Source: Haloferax gibbonsii ATCC 33959
Lineage (GTDB): Archaea > Halobacteriota > Halobacteria > Halobacteriales > Haloferacaceae
DNA length: 64,000 bases
Direction of reading: 5' to 3'
NCBI RefSeq assembly: GCF_000336775.1
Contig: NZ_AOLJ01000011.1
Location: 88,267 to 152,266 of the forward strand
The notes beneath the pieces are model-generated. The model ran no database searches, had not been told where the DNA came from, and saw only the letters and a list, made by a program, of their open reading frames with translations. Shown in pieces: positions 34,238-43,330 of this stretch (within the stretch, counting starts at the first letter, position 1; the number at the start of each line of letters is the position of its first letter). Position numbers and translations under genes: made by a program.

Positions 34238-36430
34238 ATGAGTCACGAGGACTTCCCCACGGAGAAGCCAGCGGTGGTGACGTGTGGACTGCCGTACGCC
34301 AACGGCGACCTCCACATCGGCCACCTCAGAACGTACGTCGGCGGCGACATCTACAGTCGCTCGCTGCGAACACTCGGCCAAAAGACGGCCTTCGTCAGCG
34401 GGTCGGACATGCACGGCACGCCCGTCGCCGTCAACGCCGAGAAGGAGGGCGTCACGCCCGAGGAGTTCGCGCTCCGCCACCACGAGAAGTACGAGGCGAC
34501 GTTCCCCCGCTTCAACATCGAGTTCGACAACTACGGCCACACCCACGACGAGACGAACACCGAACTGACCCAGGAAATCGTCCGCACGCTCGAAGCCGAG
34601 GGCTACGTCTACGAGAAGGAGATTCCGGTCGCCTACGACCCCGAGGCGGACCAGTGGCTCCCCGACCGCTTCGTCGAGGGCACCTGTCCGTACTGCGGCG
34701 CGCACGCCCGCGGCGACGAGTGCGACGAGGGCTGCGGCCGCCACCTCGAACCCGGCGAAATCGAAGACCCGACCTCGACGCTCACCGGCAACGCCGCGGA
34801 GTACCGCGAGCGCGAGCACAAGTTCTTCGCGGTCTCCGACCTCCAAGACTACCTCCAGGAGTTCATCGACCGCCTCGAAGGCACCTCGAACGCCCAGAAC
34901 CAGCCCCGCGAGTGGATAGAGGGCGAACTGCAGGACTGGTGTATCACCCGCGACATGGACTGGGGCATCGACTACCCCGGCGTCTCCGAATCCGCCGAGG
35001 ATTCGGAGGCAGACCAGACGGAGTCTGGGCGTGACGATAGCGACGACCTCGTGCTGTACGTCTGGGTCGACGCGCCAATCGAATACATCTCCTCGACCAA
35101 GCAGTACACGGAGCGCGTCGGCGCCGACACATTCGACTGGGAGGCCGCGTGGAAGGACGCCGGTGTCTCTGAATCCGACGCGGGTTCGGAGGCTCGCCGG
35201 ACGGAGTCCGGCGGTGACATCGTCCACATCATCGGCCGCGACATCATCCAGCACCACACCGTCTTCTGGCCGGCGATGCTCCGCGGCGCGGGCTACGTCG
35301 AGCCGCGCGCGGTCATGGCCTCCGGCTTCATCACGCTCAACGGCAAGGGCTTTTCCACCTCGCGCAACCGCGCCGTCTGGGCCGACGAGTACCTCGACGA
35401 GGGCTTCCACCCCGACCTGCTGCGGTACTACCTCGCCACCAACGGCGGATTCCAGCAGGACGTTGACTTCTCGTGGTCGAAGTTCAAAGACCGCGTGAAC
35501 AGCGAACTCGTCGGTACGGTCGGCAACTTCCTCTACCGGTCGATGCTCTTCGCGTACCGCAACTTCGAGGGGACGCCCGAGGCTGAGGTGTCCGAGGAAG
35601 TCGAAGCCCGCATTCAGGAGGCCATCGACGAGTTCGAAGCCGGCATCAACGACTACTCGGTCCGGAAGTCCGGCAACGCCGCCGTCCGCCTCGCGCAGTT
35701 CGGCAACGAGTACATCCAGCACAACGAGCCGTGGAAGCTCACCGACGAGGACCCCGAGGCCGCGGCGCAGGTCATCCGCGACTGCGTCCAAATCGCGAAG
35801 GCCATCGCCGTGCTGTTCTTCCCCGTCGCGCCGGGCAAGATGCAGGCGCTCTGGGAGCAACTCGGCGAGGACGGCTCGGTGACCGACACCGGCGTCGACG
35901 ACGCCTTCGAAGCTCCACCGGCGTCCTTCGGCGAGCCCGAGGCGCTGTTCGAGAAAATCGAAGACGAGCGCGTCGAGGAACTCAACGAGAAGCTCGAAGC
36001 GCGCGTTGCCGAGACGGAATCCGAAAGCGACGAGTCCGACGAGGACGCCGAGGAGGATATGGACGCAGACTCCGACTCTGACGCCGACATCGACTTCGAA
36101 CCCCTCGCCGACGACCGCATCTCCTTCGAGGACTTCCAGGAGCTCGACATCCGCGTGGGCGAAATCGTCGCCGCCGAGGGCATCGACGGCGCGGACAAAC
36201 TCGCCAAGCTCACCGTCGACATCGGCGTCGAAGAGCGCCAAATCGTCGCCGGCATCAAACAGCTTCACGACCTCGACTCGCTCGCCGGGTCGAAGGTCAT
36301 CATCGTCGCCAACCTCGAGAAGGCCGAGCTGTTCGGCGTCGAGTCCAACGGGATGCTGTTGGCCGCGGGCGACGAGGCCGACATCCTGACGACCCACGGC
36401 GACGCCGTCCCCGGCACGAAAGTCCAGTAA
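34238..36430 (+). CDS. metG: Methionyl-tRNA synthetase with two in-frame repeat insertions
   Basis: 730 residues. Class I synthetase: PYANGDLHIGHL (HIGH motif), a zinc-binding knuckle (CPYCGAHARGDECDEGCG), and the archaeal KMSKS equivalent GFSTSRN. An acidic linker at about 590-620 joins a C-terminal EMAP-II-like tRNA-binding domain (from about residue 625). Two related insertions of 19 residues (GVSESAEDSEADQTESGRD and GVSESDAGSEARRTESGGD) interrupt the catalytic domain 61 residues apart, at about residues 248-266 and 309-327. The flanking catalytic sequence is otherwise typical, so the inserts probably loop out from the surface. Confidence 0.97.
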   Translation: MSHEDFPTEKPAVVTCGLPYANGDLHIGHLRTYVGGDIYSRSLRTLGQKTAFVSGSDMHGTPVAVNAEKEGVTPEEFALRHHEKYEATFPRFNIEFDNYGHTHDETNTELTQEIVRTLEAEGYVYEKEIPVAYDPEADQWLPDRFVEGTCPYCGAHARGDECDEGCGRHLEPGEIEDPTSTLTGNAAEYREREHKFFAVSDLQDYLQEFIDRLEGTSNAQNQPREWIEGELQDWCITRDMDWGIDYPGVSESAEDSEADQTESGRDDSDDLVLYVWVDAPIEYISSTKQYTERVGADTFDWEAAWKDAGVSESDAGSEARRTESGGDIVHIIGRDIIQHHTVFWPAMLRGAGYVEPRAVMASGFITLNGKGFSTSRNRAVWADEYLDEGFHPDLLRYYLATNGGFQQDVDFSWSKFKDRVNSELVGTVGNFLYRSMLFAYRNFEGTPEAEVSEEVEARIQEAIDEFEAGINDYSVRKSGNAAVRLAQFGNEYIQHNEPWKLTDEDPEAAAQVIRDCVQIAKAIAVLFFPVAPGKMQALWEQLGEDGSVTDTGVDDAFEAPPASFGEPEALFEKIEDERVEELNEKLEARVAETESESDESDEDAEEDMDADSDSDADIDFEPLADDRISFEDFQELDIRVGEIVAAEGIDGADKLAKLTVDIGVEERQIVAGIKQLHDLDSLAGSKVIIVANLEKAELFGVESNGMLLAAGDEADILTTHGDAVPGTKVQ
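34979..35035 (+). repeat. In-frame palindromic mini-element in metG, copy 1
   Basis: 57 bp encoding GVSESAEDSEADQTESGRD. It has two hairpins: TCCGAATCC (34985-34993)/GGATTCGGA (34999-35007) with a 5-base loop, and CCAGAC (35014-35019)/GTCTGG (35023-35028) around GGA. It aligns without gaps to the copy 183 bp downstream. Confidence 0.82.
35162..35218 (+). repeat. In-frame palindromic mini-element in metG, copy 2
   Basis: 57 bp encoding GVSESDAGSEARRTESGGD. The first stem is TCTGAATCC (35168-35176)/GGGTTCGGA (35182-35190), where both differences from copy 1 give G-U pairs. The second is CCGGAC (35197-35202)/GTCCGG (35206-35211) around GGA: the A-T pair of copy 1 is a G-C pair here, a compensated change. 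Confidence 0.82.
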
Positions 36431-36562
36431 GCGACCGTCTGCGACCCGATACGCGACCGCTCGCGACCCGATTTTTTCCGACGCGCCGTCTCGACCGCCC
36501 CACCGCCCTCGTATCAGGCGTGGACCACAGCGCCTAACTGCGCCGACTCCCGAGCGTCGCCC

Positions 36563-36868
36563 ATGCGAATCGGAAGACGGGAAGCGGTCGGAATCGTCGT
36601 CGCGCTCGCGGTGTTCGCGGGCGTCGTCGCCGCGGTCACGGGCGGCGGCGCGGGCACCCTGACCGTCGAGCGCGTGGACGAACTCCCGCAGGGACAGGGC
36701 GCGGTGGCCTTCGGCAACCTCGACCCCGACCAACGCGAGACGTTCGAGGAGGCAGTCTCGACCGGCGAACCGGCGGCGATACCGAACGAGGCCGCGAGAA
36801 ACGAGTTCGCCGACCCCGGCTACGTCCGGTACGACGGCGACATCTACCGGACGACCGTCTCCGACTGA
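36563..36868 (+). CDS. Membrane-anchored small protein (tandem paralogue 1)
   Basis: 101 residues. An N-terminal membrane helix (about 9-27) is followed by an external domain with VERVDELPQGQGAVAFGNLD and, near the end, [20 protein letters not shown]. The same domain is in the next gene, which has a lipoprotein signal instead. The domain family is unknown to me. Probably cell-surface. Confidence 0.75.
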   Translation: MRIGRREAVGIVVALAVFAGVVAAVTGGGAGTLTVERVDELPQGQGAVAFGNLDPDQRETFEEAVSTGEPAAIPNEAARNEFADPGYVRYDGDIYRTTVSD

Positions 36869-36938
36869 GTCGGCGTTCGACGCTCGAATCCCGCGTCGCA
36901 ACCGGAGCCGATTTGAGCGGCGACGCTGGAGCGCCGCC

Positions 36939-37226
36939 ATGCGACTCAGCGTGTTACTCGCCGCGGCGCTCGTCGTCTCGACGGGCTGTCTCGGCGGCGC
37001 GAGCGGGACCGCGAGACTGAGCGTCGCCCGGGTCGACGACCTCCCGCAGGGCGAGGGGGCCGTCTCGTACCAGAACCTCGCGCCGGCCCAGCAGTCGGCG
37101 TTTCGGGAGGCGCTCGGAGGCGAGACCGTGACCCTTCGGGAGGGAACGGACAGAAACGAGTTCCGCGACCCCGGCTACGTCAGATACGACGGAGAAATTT
37201 ACCGAACGACCATTATAGTTTCGTGA
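36939..37226 (+). CDS. Lipoprotein-like small protein (tandem paralogue 2)
   Basis: 95 residues. The signal ends in VVSTGCLGG, a lipobox with Cys at about residue 19. The mature domain ([20 protein letters not shown] and [19 protein letters not shown]) is homologous to the preceding gene product. The two genes are 70 bp apart and in tandem, so they come from a duplication with a change of membrane anchor. Confidence 0.75.
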   Translation: MRLSVLLAAALVVSTGCLGGASGTARLSVARVDDLPQGEGAVSYQNLAPAQQSAFREALGGETVTLREGTDRNEFRDPGYVRYDGEIYRTTIIVS

Positions 37227-37284
37227 CGGCGACCGAGCGGTCAGTTCGACGGGCGAACTATAGAGAGTACGTATGCGAACCCGT

Positions 37285-37299
37285 TACTCGACACCGAGT
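37285..37299 (+). promoter_or_regulatory. Candidate TrmB site upstream of pyk (TACT-N7-GAGT)
   Basis: TACTCGACACCGAGT, with inverted repeat ACTCG-ACAC-CGAGT. Same half-sites and spacing as the ppsA site but centred about 25 bp upstream of the TATA box centre, closer to the BRE. Confidence 0.68.
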
Positions 37300-37314
37300 T
37301 CATCATCGGGCTTT

Positions 37315-37320
37315 TTTATC
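37315..37320 (+). promoter_or_regulatory. TATA box of pyk
   Basis: TTTATC preceded by a T-run, 21-26 bases before ATG 37341. Confidence 0.62.
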
Positions 37321-37340
37321 AGTCACTCGTAGGCGACGCC

Positions 37341-39101
37341 ATGAGAAACGCAAAAATCGTCTGCACCCTCGGTCCCGCGTCCTTCGACCGGGAGACGATT
37401 CGCGGGCTCGCCGACGCCGGCATGAGCGTCGCCCGGATGAACGCGAGCCACGGCAACGTCGAACACCGGTCCGACGTCATCGACAGCATCCGCGCCGTCG
37501 ACGACGCGACCGACGAACCGCTCGCGGCCATGCTCGACCTGCAGGGCCCCGAGGTCCGAACCGCCGACATCGACGAGGACATCTACCTCGAAACCGGAAG
37601 CGAGGTCCGCTTCTACGAGGGCGACGACGCCACGCCCGAGGCGGTCGGGCTGTCGTACTCCATCACCGCCGCGGAGTCCGGCGACACCATCCTCCTCGAC
37701 GACGGCCGCATCGAGGCCACCGTCGAGCGCGTCGAGGACGACTCGGTCCACGCGACCATCGTCTCCGGCGGGAAGCTCAGTTCGCGCAAGGGCGTGAACG
37801 TCCCCGGCGTCGACCTCGACATCGACCTCATCACCGACTCCGACTACGAGAACCTGAAGCTCGCCGCGAAGAAGGAAGTCGACTACGTCGCCGCCTCGTT
37901 CATCCGCGACGCGGAGGACGTTTACACCATCAGCGACACCCTCGAGAACCTCGGCGCGGAGATTCCCATCATCGCCAAAATCGAGCGCGCCGGCGCGGTC
38001 GAGAACCTCGACGAAATCATCCAGGCGGCCCACGGCGTGATGGTCGCCCGCGGCGACCTCGGCGTCGAGTGCCCCCTCGAAGAGGTTCCCATCATCCAGA
38101 AGCGCACCATCCGCAAAGCGCAGGCCGCGGGCGCGCCGGTCATCACCGCGACCGAGATGCTCGACTCGATGGTCCGCTCGCGCCGCCCGACCCGCGCGGA
38201 GGCGTCCGACGTGGCCAACGCCGTCCTCGACGGCACCGACGCCGTGATGCTCTCCGGCGAGACCGCCGTCGGCGACCACCCCGTCCGCGTCGTCGAGACG
38301 ATGTCCCGCATCGTCGAGGAAGTCGAAGAGAGCCCCGAGTACGACGAGAGCCAAGAACAGCGCGTCCCGACCGCCGACGAGGGCTCCCGCACCGAGGCGC
38401 TGGCCCGCTCGGCGCGCTACCTCGCCCGCGACGTGAACGCCGCGGCCGTCGTCGCCGTCTCCGAGTCCGGTTACACCGCCCGGAAGACCGCGAAGTTCCG
38501 CCCCGGCGTCCCCGTCGTCGCCGTCACGCCGAACGACCGGACGCGCCGTCAGCTCGCCGTCTCGTGGGGCGTCTCGGCGCAGTACGCCGACTACAGCCCG
38601 AGCGTGGAGGGCGTCATGGACGACGCCGTCACCGCCGCGCTCGACGCCGGCGTCGCGGAGTCCGGCGACACCATCGTCGTCCTCTCCGGCATGATGACGG
38701 AGCTCGAAGGGACGAACACGACGAACATGCTCAAGGTTCACGTCGCCGCCGAGCCCGTCGCCACGGGCCGGAAAATCGTCAGCGGCCGGGTCGCCGGCCC
38801 CCTCTACCGCACCGAGGACGGCGACCTCACGGACGTGCCCGAGGGCGCGATTCTCGCGCTGTCGGCCGAGTTCGACGGCGAGTTCGACGGCGACGCCGAC
38901 AAGCTCGCCGGAATCGTCGACGCCCGCGCGGGCATGACCGGCTACCCGGCGCTCGTCGCGCGCGAACTCGACATCCCGATGGTGTCGGGCGCGCCGCTCC
39001 CGAAGACCATCAAGCAGGGCGCGACCGTCACGCTCCACGCCGAGCGCGGTATCGTCTACGAGGGCGACGTCATCAGCCACGACCGCGGCAACCGGCAGTA
39101 G
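37341..39101 (+). CDS. pyk: Pyruvate kinase with a C-terminal PEP-utilising-like domain
   Basis: 586 residues; the core is about 470, so there is an extra C-terminal domain. Transfers phosphate from PEP to ADP, the last step of glycolysis. Motifs: [10 protein letters not shown] at the N-terminus, RMNASHG, the ADP/K+ site, [17 protein letters not shown] (catalytic Lys), [10 protein letters not shown] and TATEMLDSM. The extension (about 480-586; [15 protein letters not shown] and [18 protein letters not shown]) resembles the phosphohistidine domain of PEP-utilising enzymes but lacks the catalytic TSHA-type His, as in Bacillus-type enzymes. The promoter carries a TrmB-like site. Confidence 0.96.
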   Translation: MRNAKIVCTLGPASFDRETIRGLADAGMSVARMNASHGNVEHRSDVIDSIRAVDDATDEPLAAMLDLQGPEVRTADIDEDIYLETGSEVRFYEGDDATPEAVGLSYSITAAESGDTILLDDGRIEATVERVEDDSVHATIVSGGKLSSRKGVNVPGVDLDIDLITDSDYENLKLAAKKEVDYVAASFIRDAEDVYTISDTLENLGAEIPIIAKIERAGAVENLDEIIQAAHGVMVARGDLGVECPLEEVPIIQKRTIRKAQAAGAPVITATEMLDSMVRSRRPTRAEASDVANAVLDGTDAVMLSGETAVGDHPVRVVETMSRIVEEVEESPEYDESQEQRVPTADEGSRTEALARSARYLARDVNAAAVVAVSESGYTARKTAKFRPGVPVVAVTPNDRTRRQLAVSWGVSAQYADYSPSVEGVMDDAVTAALDAGVAESGDTIVVLSGMMTELEGTNTTNMLKVHVAAEPVATGRKIVSGRVAGPLYRTEDGDLTDVPEGAILALSAEFDGEFDGDADKLAGIVDARAGMTGYPALVARELDIPMVSGAPLPKTIKQGATVTLHAERGIVYEGDVISHDRGNRQ

Positions 39102-39142
39102 TGCGGTAGCCCTTTCCCGCCGCGACGCCTACCCACGATTCG

Positions 39143-39373
39143 ATGTCCCGCGCACCCTCTCCCGAGGCCGAAGACGACCGCGACGGCGACGGCGAGTGGC
39201 GCTTCGGCGTCGACGACGTCGGCCCCGACGGCATCGTCGACGACGAACCCGAGATCGAACAGCTCCCCATCGAGCCCGGGTCACCGCGGGCCGAAAACGT
39301 CGCGTTCGTGTTCCTCGGCGTCCTCCTCGCGGTCGGGCTCATCGTCATCACCGTGTTCCCGGGCGCGGTCTGA
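39143..39373 (+). CDS. Tail-anchored small acidic protein
   Basis: 76 residues: an acidic N-terminal half with the D/E-rich GEWRFGVDDVGPDGIVDD, then a single C-terminal membrane helix (about 51-73). I recall a haloarchaeal DUF (near DUF7312) with this layout, unchecked. It follows pyk by 41 bp and may be co-transcribed. Function unknown. Confidence 0.7.
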   Translation: MSRAPSPEAEDDRDGDGEWRFGVDDVGPDGIVDDEPEIEQLPIEPGSPRAENVAFVFLGVLLAVGLIVITVFPGAV

Positions 39374-39512
39374 CCGCCCAACGGCGCGCCGGTCGCGAGC
39401 CGCCGCGAGGTCCGAACCTCGACCATCCGACTTTCCGTTTTGATAATCGGGACTGTTGATTTATGTGACCCCGAGGGGAACCACCGTCAACCCCCCGACC
39501 GGGACACACCAA

Positions 39513-41267
39513 ATGAGTTACGCAGTCCGCGCACCCTCCGTGTTGGTCGCCGCGTTGATTCTCCTCGCGGCGCTCTGGGTTCCGACGCCCGCAGTCGCCG
39601 CCGACGAGCCGACCGCGTCGTTCGGCGAGGACGTTACCACCGTCACCCGCGGCGACGTCGTCGAGATACGTGTCCAGCACTCCCAGCCGGGCACGCTCCA
39701 CATCGGCGGCGACGGTTACGGCTACCACCTGACCGTCGCCCTCGTCGGGTCGGGGACGACCACCCTGACCGTCGACACCTACAACTCGACCGGCGCGCCC
39801 GAGACGTACGTCTCCGGCGGCGGCAACAAGACGCTCCACACCGGTCACCTCGGCGAGCCCATCGAGCCGGCGACGTACATGATGAACGTCACCATCGACG
39901 GCGTCGAACGCGCCATCGGCCAACTCGACGTCGCGGAGCGCGGGAACACGTCGGCGACGACCAACGTCGCGCCCGCGAGCCTGAACGACTCCGACGCGTC
40001 GGTGTCGCCCGGGGACGTTCGGGGCGTGATGACCGAGCGGACGACCGTCGCCAAGGGCGACCTCGCGGTCGTCCGCCTCGACGAGAGCGGGCTCGAATCG
40101 GCGCTGAACCCGGACGACGTGACCGGCGGCGCGAACGCGCGCGGCATCGAAATCACGCTGAATCAGCTCGAAGTCCGGCCGAACCGAGAACAACAGACGT
40201 TCCTCGCGACGCCGGAAAACGGGACGACCGTCGTCACCGACTTCGAGAACGACGAGGTGTTGGTCGTCTGGGACACCTCGGAGCTCCCGCTGGAAGGTGA
40301 CACCGAGGAGTACGAACTGCAGGTGACGCTCCGCGGCGACCACAGCGACTTCGTCGACGAGGACACCATCACGGCGCGCTCGCGGGTGCGGCTCGTCGAA
40401 CCGACCGTCTCCATCGAGGTGCGAAACGAGACGGTGTACCCGTGGGAGTCACTGCGGGTGAACGTCACCGGTGAGACCACCCTCGCGCCGAACAGCGTCG
40501 TCGAACTCCGGGCGCGCGCCCCCGGCCAGCCGTTCTTGAGGCTCGTGCCGATGACGGTCACGGCGAACCGGACCGTCTCGCAGAACCTCACGTTCGCGCC
40601 CGAGGACCGCGGGCTCACGTTCCCGCTTTGGGTGCGCGACTACCGCGACGAGACCGAACACACGATGCGCATCCTCGACTCCGAGGCGAACCTCCGGTTC
40701 GTCGACCAGGAGACCGACGGGACGTTCGTCACCATCAGCCGCGTGAACCTCTCGGTCGGCGGCTTCGTCGCCGTCGAGACCGCCGACGAGGAGCCGCTGG
40801 GGACGAGCGCGTACCTCCCGCCGGGGACGCATCGAAACGTCGTCGTAGACTTCGACCGCCGACAGTTGGCCGACGCGGAGTTGCTCGCCATCGCCTACGC
40901 GGACCGCGACCGCGACGGGAACTTCTCGGTCGCGGTCGACGCGCCGTACCGGACCGGCGGCGACGGTAATGGTACCGACGGCAACGCGACCGCGGACGAC
41001 AACGAGACGGTCGGCACCATCGTCGCCGACGACGCGATGGTCCGACTCGAACCCGGCGCGAAGACGCCGACGCCGACGGCCACGCCGACCGCGACGACAA
41101 CAGAACCGACCGCGGAAACGACAACCGAGACGCCGTTCCCGGTCGTCGAACGGACGCCGCTGGAACCGGCCGCCGCCGGAACGAACACTGGAATCCCGTT
41201 CTCGCCGGGGCTGACGGTCGTCGCGCTCGTCCTCACCGGACTGGCCGCGCGGCGACTGCGACGCTGA
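39513..41267 (+). CDS. Secreted surface protein with Ig-like domain and Thr-rich stalk
   Basis: 584 residues from ATG 39513. Sec-type signal (VLVAALILLAALWVPTPAVA, cleaved after about residue 31). The mature protein begins with a beta-rich domain resembling the haloarchaeal S-layer/BGTF-type region (SFGEDVTTVTRGDVVEIRV), then further beta domains with several N-x-S/T sites. A Thr/Pro/Glu stalk (TPTATPTATTTEPTAETT) precedes a C-terminal helix and RRLRR. The end resembles a sorting signal but lacks a clear PGF motif (FSPGL), so it may remain as a simple anchor. Likely a glycosylated envelope protein. Confidence 0.82.
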   Translation: MSYAVRAPSVLVAALILLAALWVPTPAVAADEPTASFGEDVTTVTRGDVVEIRVQHSQPGTLHIGGDGYGYHLTVALVGSGTTTLTVDTYNSTGAPETYVSGGGNKTLHTGHLGEPIEPATYMMNVTIDGVERAIGQLDVAERGNTSATTNVAPASLNDSDASVSPGDVRGVMTERTTVAKGDLAVVRLDESGLESALNPDDVTGGANARGIEITLNQLEVRPNREQQTFLATPENGTTVVTDFENDEVLVVWDTSELPLEGDTEEYELQVTLRGDHSDFVDEDTITARSRVRLVEPTVSIEVRNETVYPWESLRVNVTGETTLAPNSVVELRARAPGQPFLRLVPMTVTANRTVSQNLTFAPEDRGLTFPLWVRDYRDETEHTMRILDSEANLRFVDQETDGTFVTISRVNLSVGGFVAVETADEEPLGTSAYLPPGTHRNVVVDFDRRQLADAELLAIAYADRDRDGNFSVAVDAPYRTGGDGNGTDGNATADDNETVGTIVADDAMVRLEPGAKTPTPTATPTATTTEPTAETTTETPFPVVERTPLEPAAAGTNTGIPFSPGLTVVALVLTGLAARRLRR

Positions 41268-41351
41268 CGAACACCGAGGCGACAAGATGACACACGACCG
41301 ACGCGGACACGACCGACGACCCGCCCCCGACGGACCGGAGGGACGCGAACA

Positions 41352-42500
41352 GTGACGAGACTCGTCGAACTCGAACCGACGAAGTTCGTCCACTTCCTCT
41401 CGGACCTCTGGACCCAACGGAACTGGCAGACGAACGCCCAGCCCCGAGGCGAAGGTCGATACCTCGTACAGGGGCAGCGCGGCGACGGCACGAAAGGGCT
41501 CATGCTCGTGCTCCCGTCCGTCGAGACGACGGTGGGAACGGGGCACGTCAAGGGGTTCGTCGCGCACGCGAAAAAACGCGGCATCGACACCGTCGTCGTC
41601 GCCACGCAGGGCGAGTTCGACGACTCGGTCCGCGGGTTCGCCACGAACCACGACGTGACGCTGCTCGACCGCGACGAACTCGGCGAGACCGTCGCCGACG
41701 AGGGACTCGAACAGACCGTCAAACAGTACACGGACGGCGAGGTGTTCGAGACGGCGGAGGTCGAGTTCGGCCTGCCGTTCGACCTGCCCGAGCCGGTCGA
41801 AGAGGCGTTGGCGTCGCTCCCGATAGCCGCCGTACGCGAACGGCTCGCCGGGCTCACCGGCGACGGCGACGGGGGTGGGGGCGGCGGCGACGACTCCTCG
41901 GGCGGTTCGCTCCGCGACAGGCTGCCGTCGTCGGTCGACGACCTGAAGTCCGGGTCGCCGCCGAGCGTCCGCGTCGTCGTCGTCGCCGTCCTGTTGCTCG
42001 TCCTCGCGCTCGGTTCCGTGGCCGTACTCGGGCCGATGGTGGACGGGCTCGGCGGGTCGAGCGCCGGCGGAAACGGCGTCGCCGTCTCCGCGCTCTCGGG
42101 CGCGAGCACCGACTCGGCCGACCTGGTCGCTCGGTGGAACGCGCGGACGGCAGACTCGCTTCAGGTGGGTAACCAAACGTACGCCGCGCCGGAGGGAGAG
42201 CGGTTCGTCGTCGTCGGACTCAATGCGACGGCCGCGAGCGGCTCACCCGGGAACCTACCGCAGTCGGCGCTCGTGTTCGAGTCTGACGGCGTCAGCTACG
42301 GTCACCAGCCGCTGTCGAACGCGACCGGCTTCGACAACGGCGCGCTGTTCGCTCCCGGCGAGAGCACGCACGTCTGGACCGTCTTCGCCGTGCCGACGAA
42401 CGCGACCACCGGGACCGTCCTCGTCCAGCCGACGAACGAGGACACCGTGGCGTTCGTCCACGACGACACCGTCTCGACCGACCCGAACGGCGACGACTGA
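41352..42500 (+). CDS. Mrr-like nuclease-fold domain fused to a membrane helix and outer domain
   Basis: 382 residues with a GTG start at 41352. Residues 1-115 form a restriction-endonuclease-like domain of the Mrr type: FLSDLWTQRNW, then GFVAHAKKRGIDTVVVATQG and VTLLDRDEL. A linker with a Gly/Asp run follows, a membrane helix at about 208-235, and an external beta domain (about 250-370) of the DUF4352 type (PEGERFVVVGLNATAAS...). The nuclease-type catalytic D...ExK pattern is not clear. This places a DNA-binding-like fold inside and a sensor-like domain outside. It sits between a surface protein and the NfeD-SPFH pair. Confidence 0.78.
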   Translation: MTRLVELEPTKFVHFLSDLWTQRNWQTNAQPRGEGRYLVQGQRGDGTKGLMLVLPSVETTVGTGHVKGFVAHAKKRGIDTVVVATQGEFDDSVRGFATNHDVTLLDRDELGETVADEGLEQTVKQYTDGEVFETAEVEFGLPFDLPEPVEEALASLPIAAVRERLAGLTGDGDGGGGGGDDSSGGSLRDRLPSSVDDLKSGSPPSVRVVVVAVLLLVLALGSVAVLGPMVDGLGGSSAGGNGVAVSALSGASTDSADLVARWNARTADSLQVGNQTYAAPEGERFVVVGLNATAASGSPGNLPQSALVFESDGVSYGHQPLSNATGFDNGALFAPGESTHVWTVFAVPTNATTGTVLVQPTNEDTVAFVHDDTVSTDPNGDD

Positions 42501-42602
42501 GCGCGGGCGAGTCCGCCCCGCCACGGGAATCGCGCACCGACCGCGGCCCCCGCGACGAATTCGACCCTCAATCCTTAATCGGGCGACGGCCCTAGAGCCG
42601 GT

Positions 42603-43205
42603 ATGGCATACCTGCCGTTCCCGTTACAGACCGGTCTCATCACCCCCGAGACGCTTCCGCTGTTGCTCGTGCTCGCGGGGCTCGGCCTGTCGCTCGCGGA
42701 GGCCATCGCCCCCGGCGCACATTTCGTCGTCCTCGGCGTCGCCCTCCTCGCGGCGGGACTGGCCGGCCTCCTCATCGCGCCGCTCGCGACCCCGCTTATC
42801 CTGGGTCTGCTCGTCTTCGTCTTCGGCGCGCTCGCGCTCTACGGCTACCGAGAGCTCGACCTCTACGGCGGGAAAGGAGAGGGAAAGACGAGCGACTCGG
42901 ACGCGTTGACGGGGAAGATGGGGCGCGTCACCGAGCGCGTCACGCCGACCAGCGGCGAGGTCAAACTCGACGAGGGCGGCTTTAACCCCTACTACGCCGC
43001 CCGCTCCGTCCACGGCGAACTGGAGGAAGGAACCGAAGTCATCGTCGTCGACCCCGGCGGCGGCAACGTCGTGACCGTCGAGGGAGTCGGCCCCGGCGAA
43101 GACGAAATCGACCGCGAACTCGCCCGCGAGCGGGCGCGGCAGCGACGCGAGGAGTCCGCGGAGCGCGAAGAAGAACTCGAACGAGAGGGTACCGAAGGCG
43201 TCTGA
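42603..43205 (+). CDS. NfeD-like membrane protein
   Basis: 200 residues: three clustered helices (about 15-35, 40-58 and 60-83), then a soluble OB-fold-like domain (about 100-165, GKMGRVTERVTPTSGEVKL, then GTEVIVVDPGGGNVVTVEGV) and a charged coiled tail. NfeD proteins are usually encoded with stomatin/SPFH proteins and act with them in membrane microdomains or proteolysis. The SPFH gene follows after 125 bp with its own promoter. Confidence 0.88.
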   Translation: MAYLPFPLQTGLITPETLPLLLVLAGLGLSLAEAIAPGAHFVVLGVALLAAGLAGLLIAPLATPLILGLLVFVFGALALYGYRELDLYGGKGEGKTSDSDALTGKMGRVTERVTPTSGEVKLDEGGFNPYYAARSVHGELEEGTEVIVVDPGGGNVVTVEGVGPGEDEIDRELARERARQRREESAEREEELEREGTEGV

Positions 43206-43298
43206 CCGGCGGCCGCCGCGCGCCGACCGGCGCGGTTCGGGCCGACTGCGCCCTCGTCGCCGCCGAAATCGTCCGACGTGACGGCCGCACCACACGAA

Positions 43299-43308
43299 TA
43301 CTTATCAT
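43299..43308 (+). promoter_or_regulatory. TATA-like box of the SPFH gene
   Basis: ACTTATCATT, 23-32 bases before ATG 43331; the SPFH gene can be transcribed separately from nfeD. Confidence 0.5.
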
Positions 43309-43330
43309 TCGTCCAACCCAACACGGGCGT

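Noticed and set aside
34208-36940. Long - strand frame over metG
   Set aside because: Antisense to the methionyl-tRNA synthetase, whose motifs fix the coding strand.
41287-41355. 22-codon frame before the nuclease-fold fusion gene, ending in a TGA that overlaps its GTG
   Set aside because: Too short and low-complexity (Asp/Arg/Pro); could be chance, although the overlap would allow coupling.
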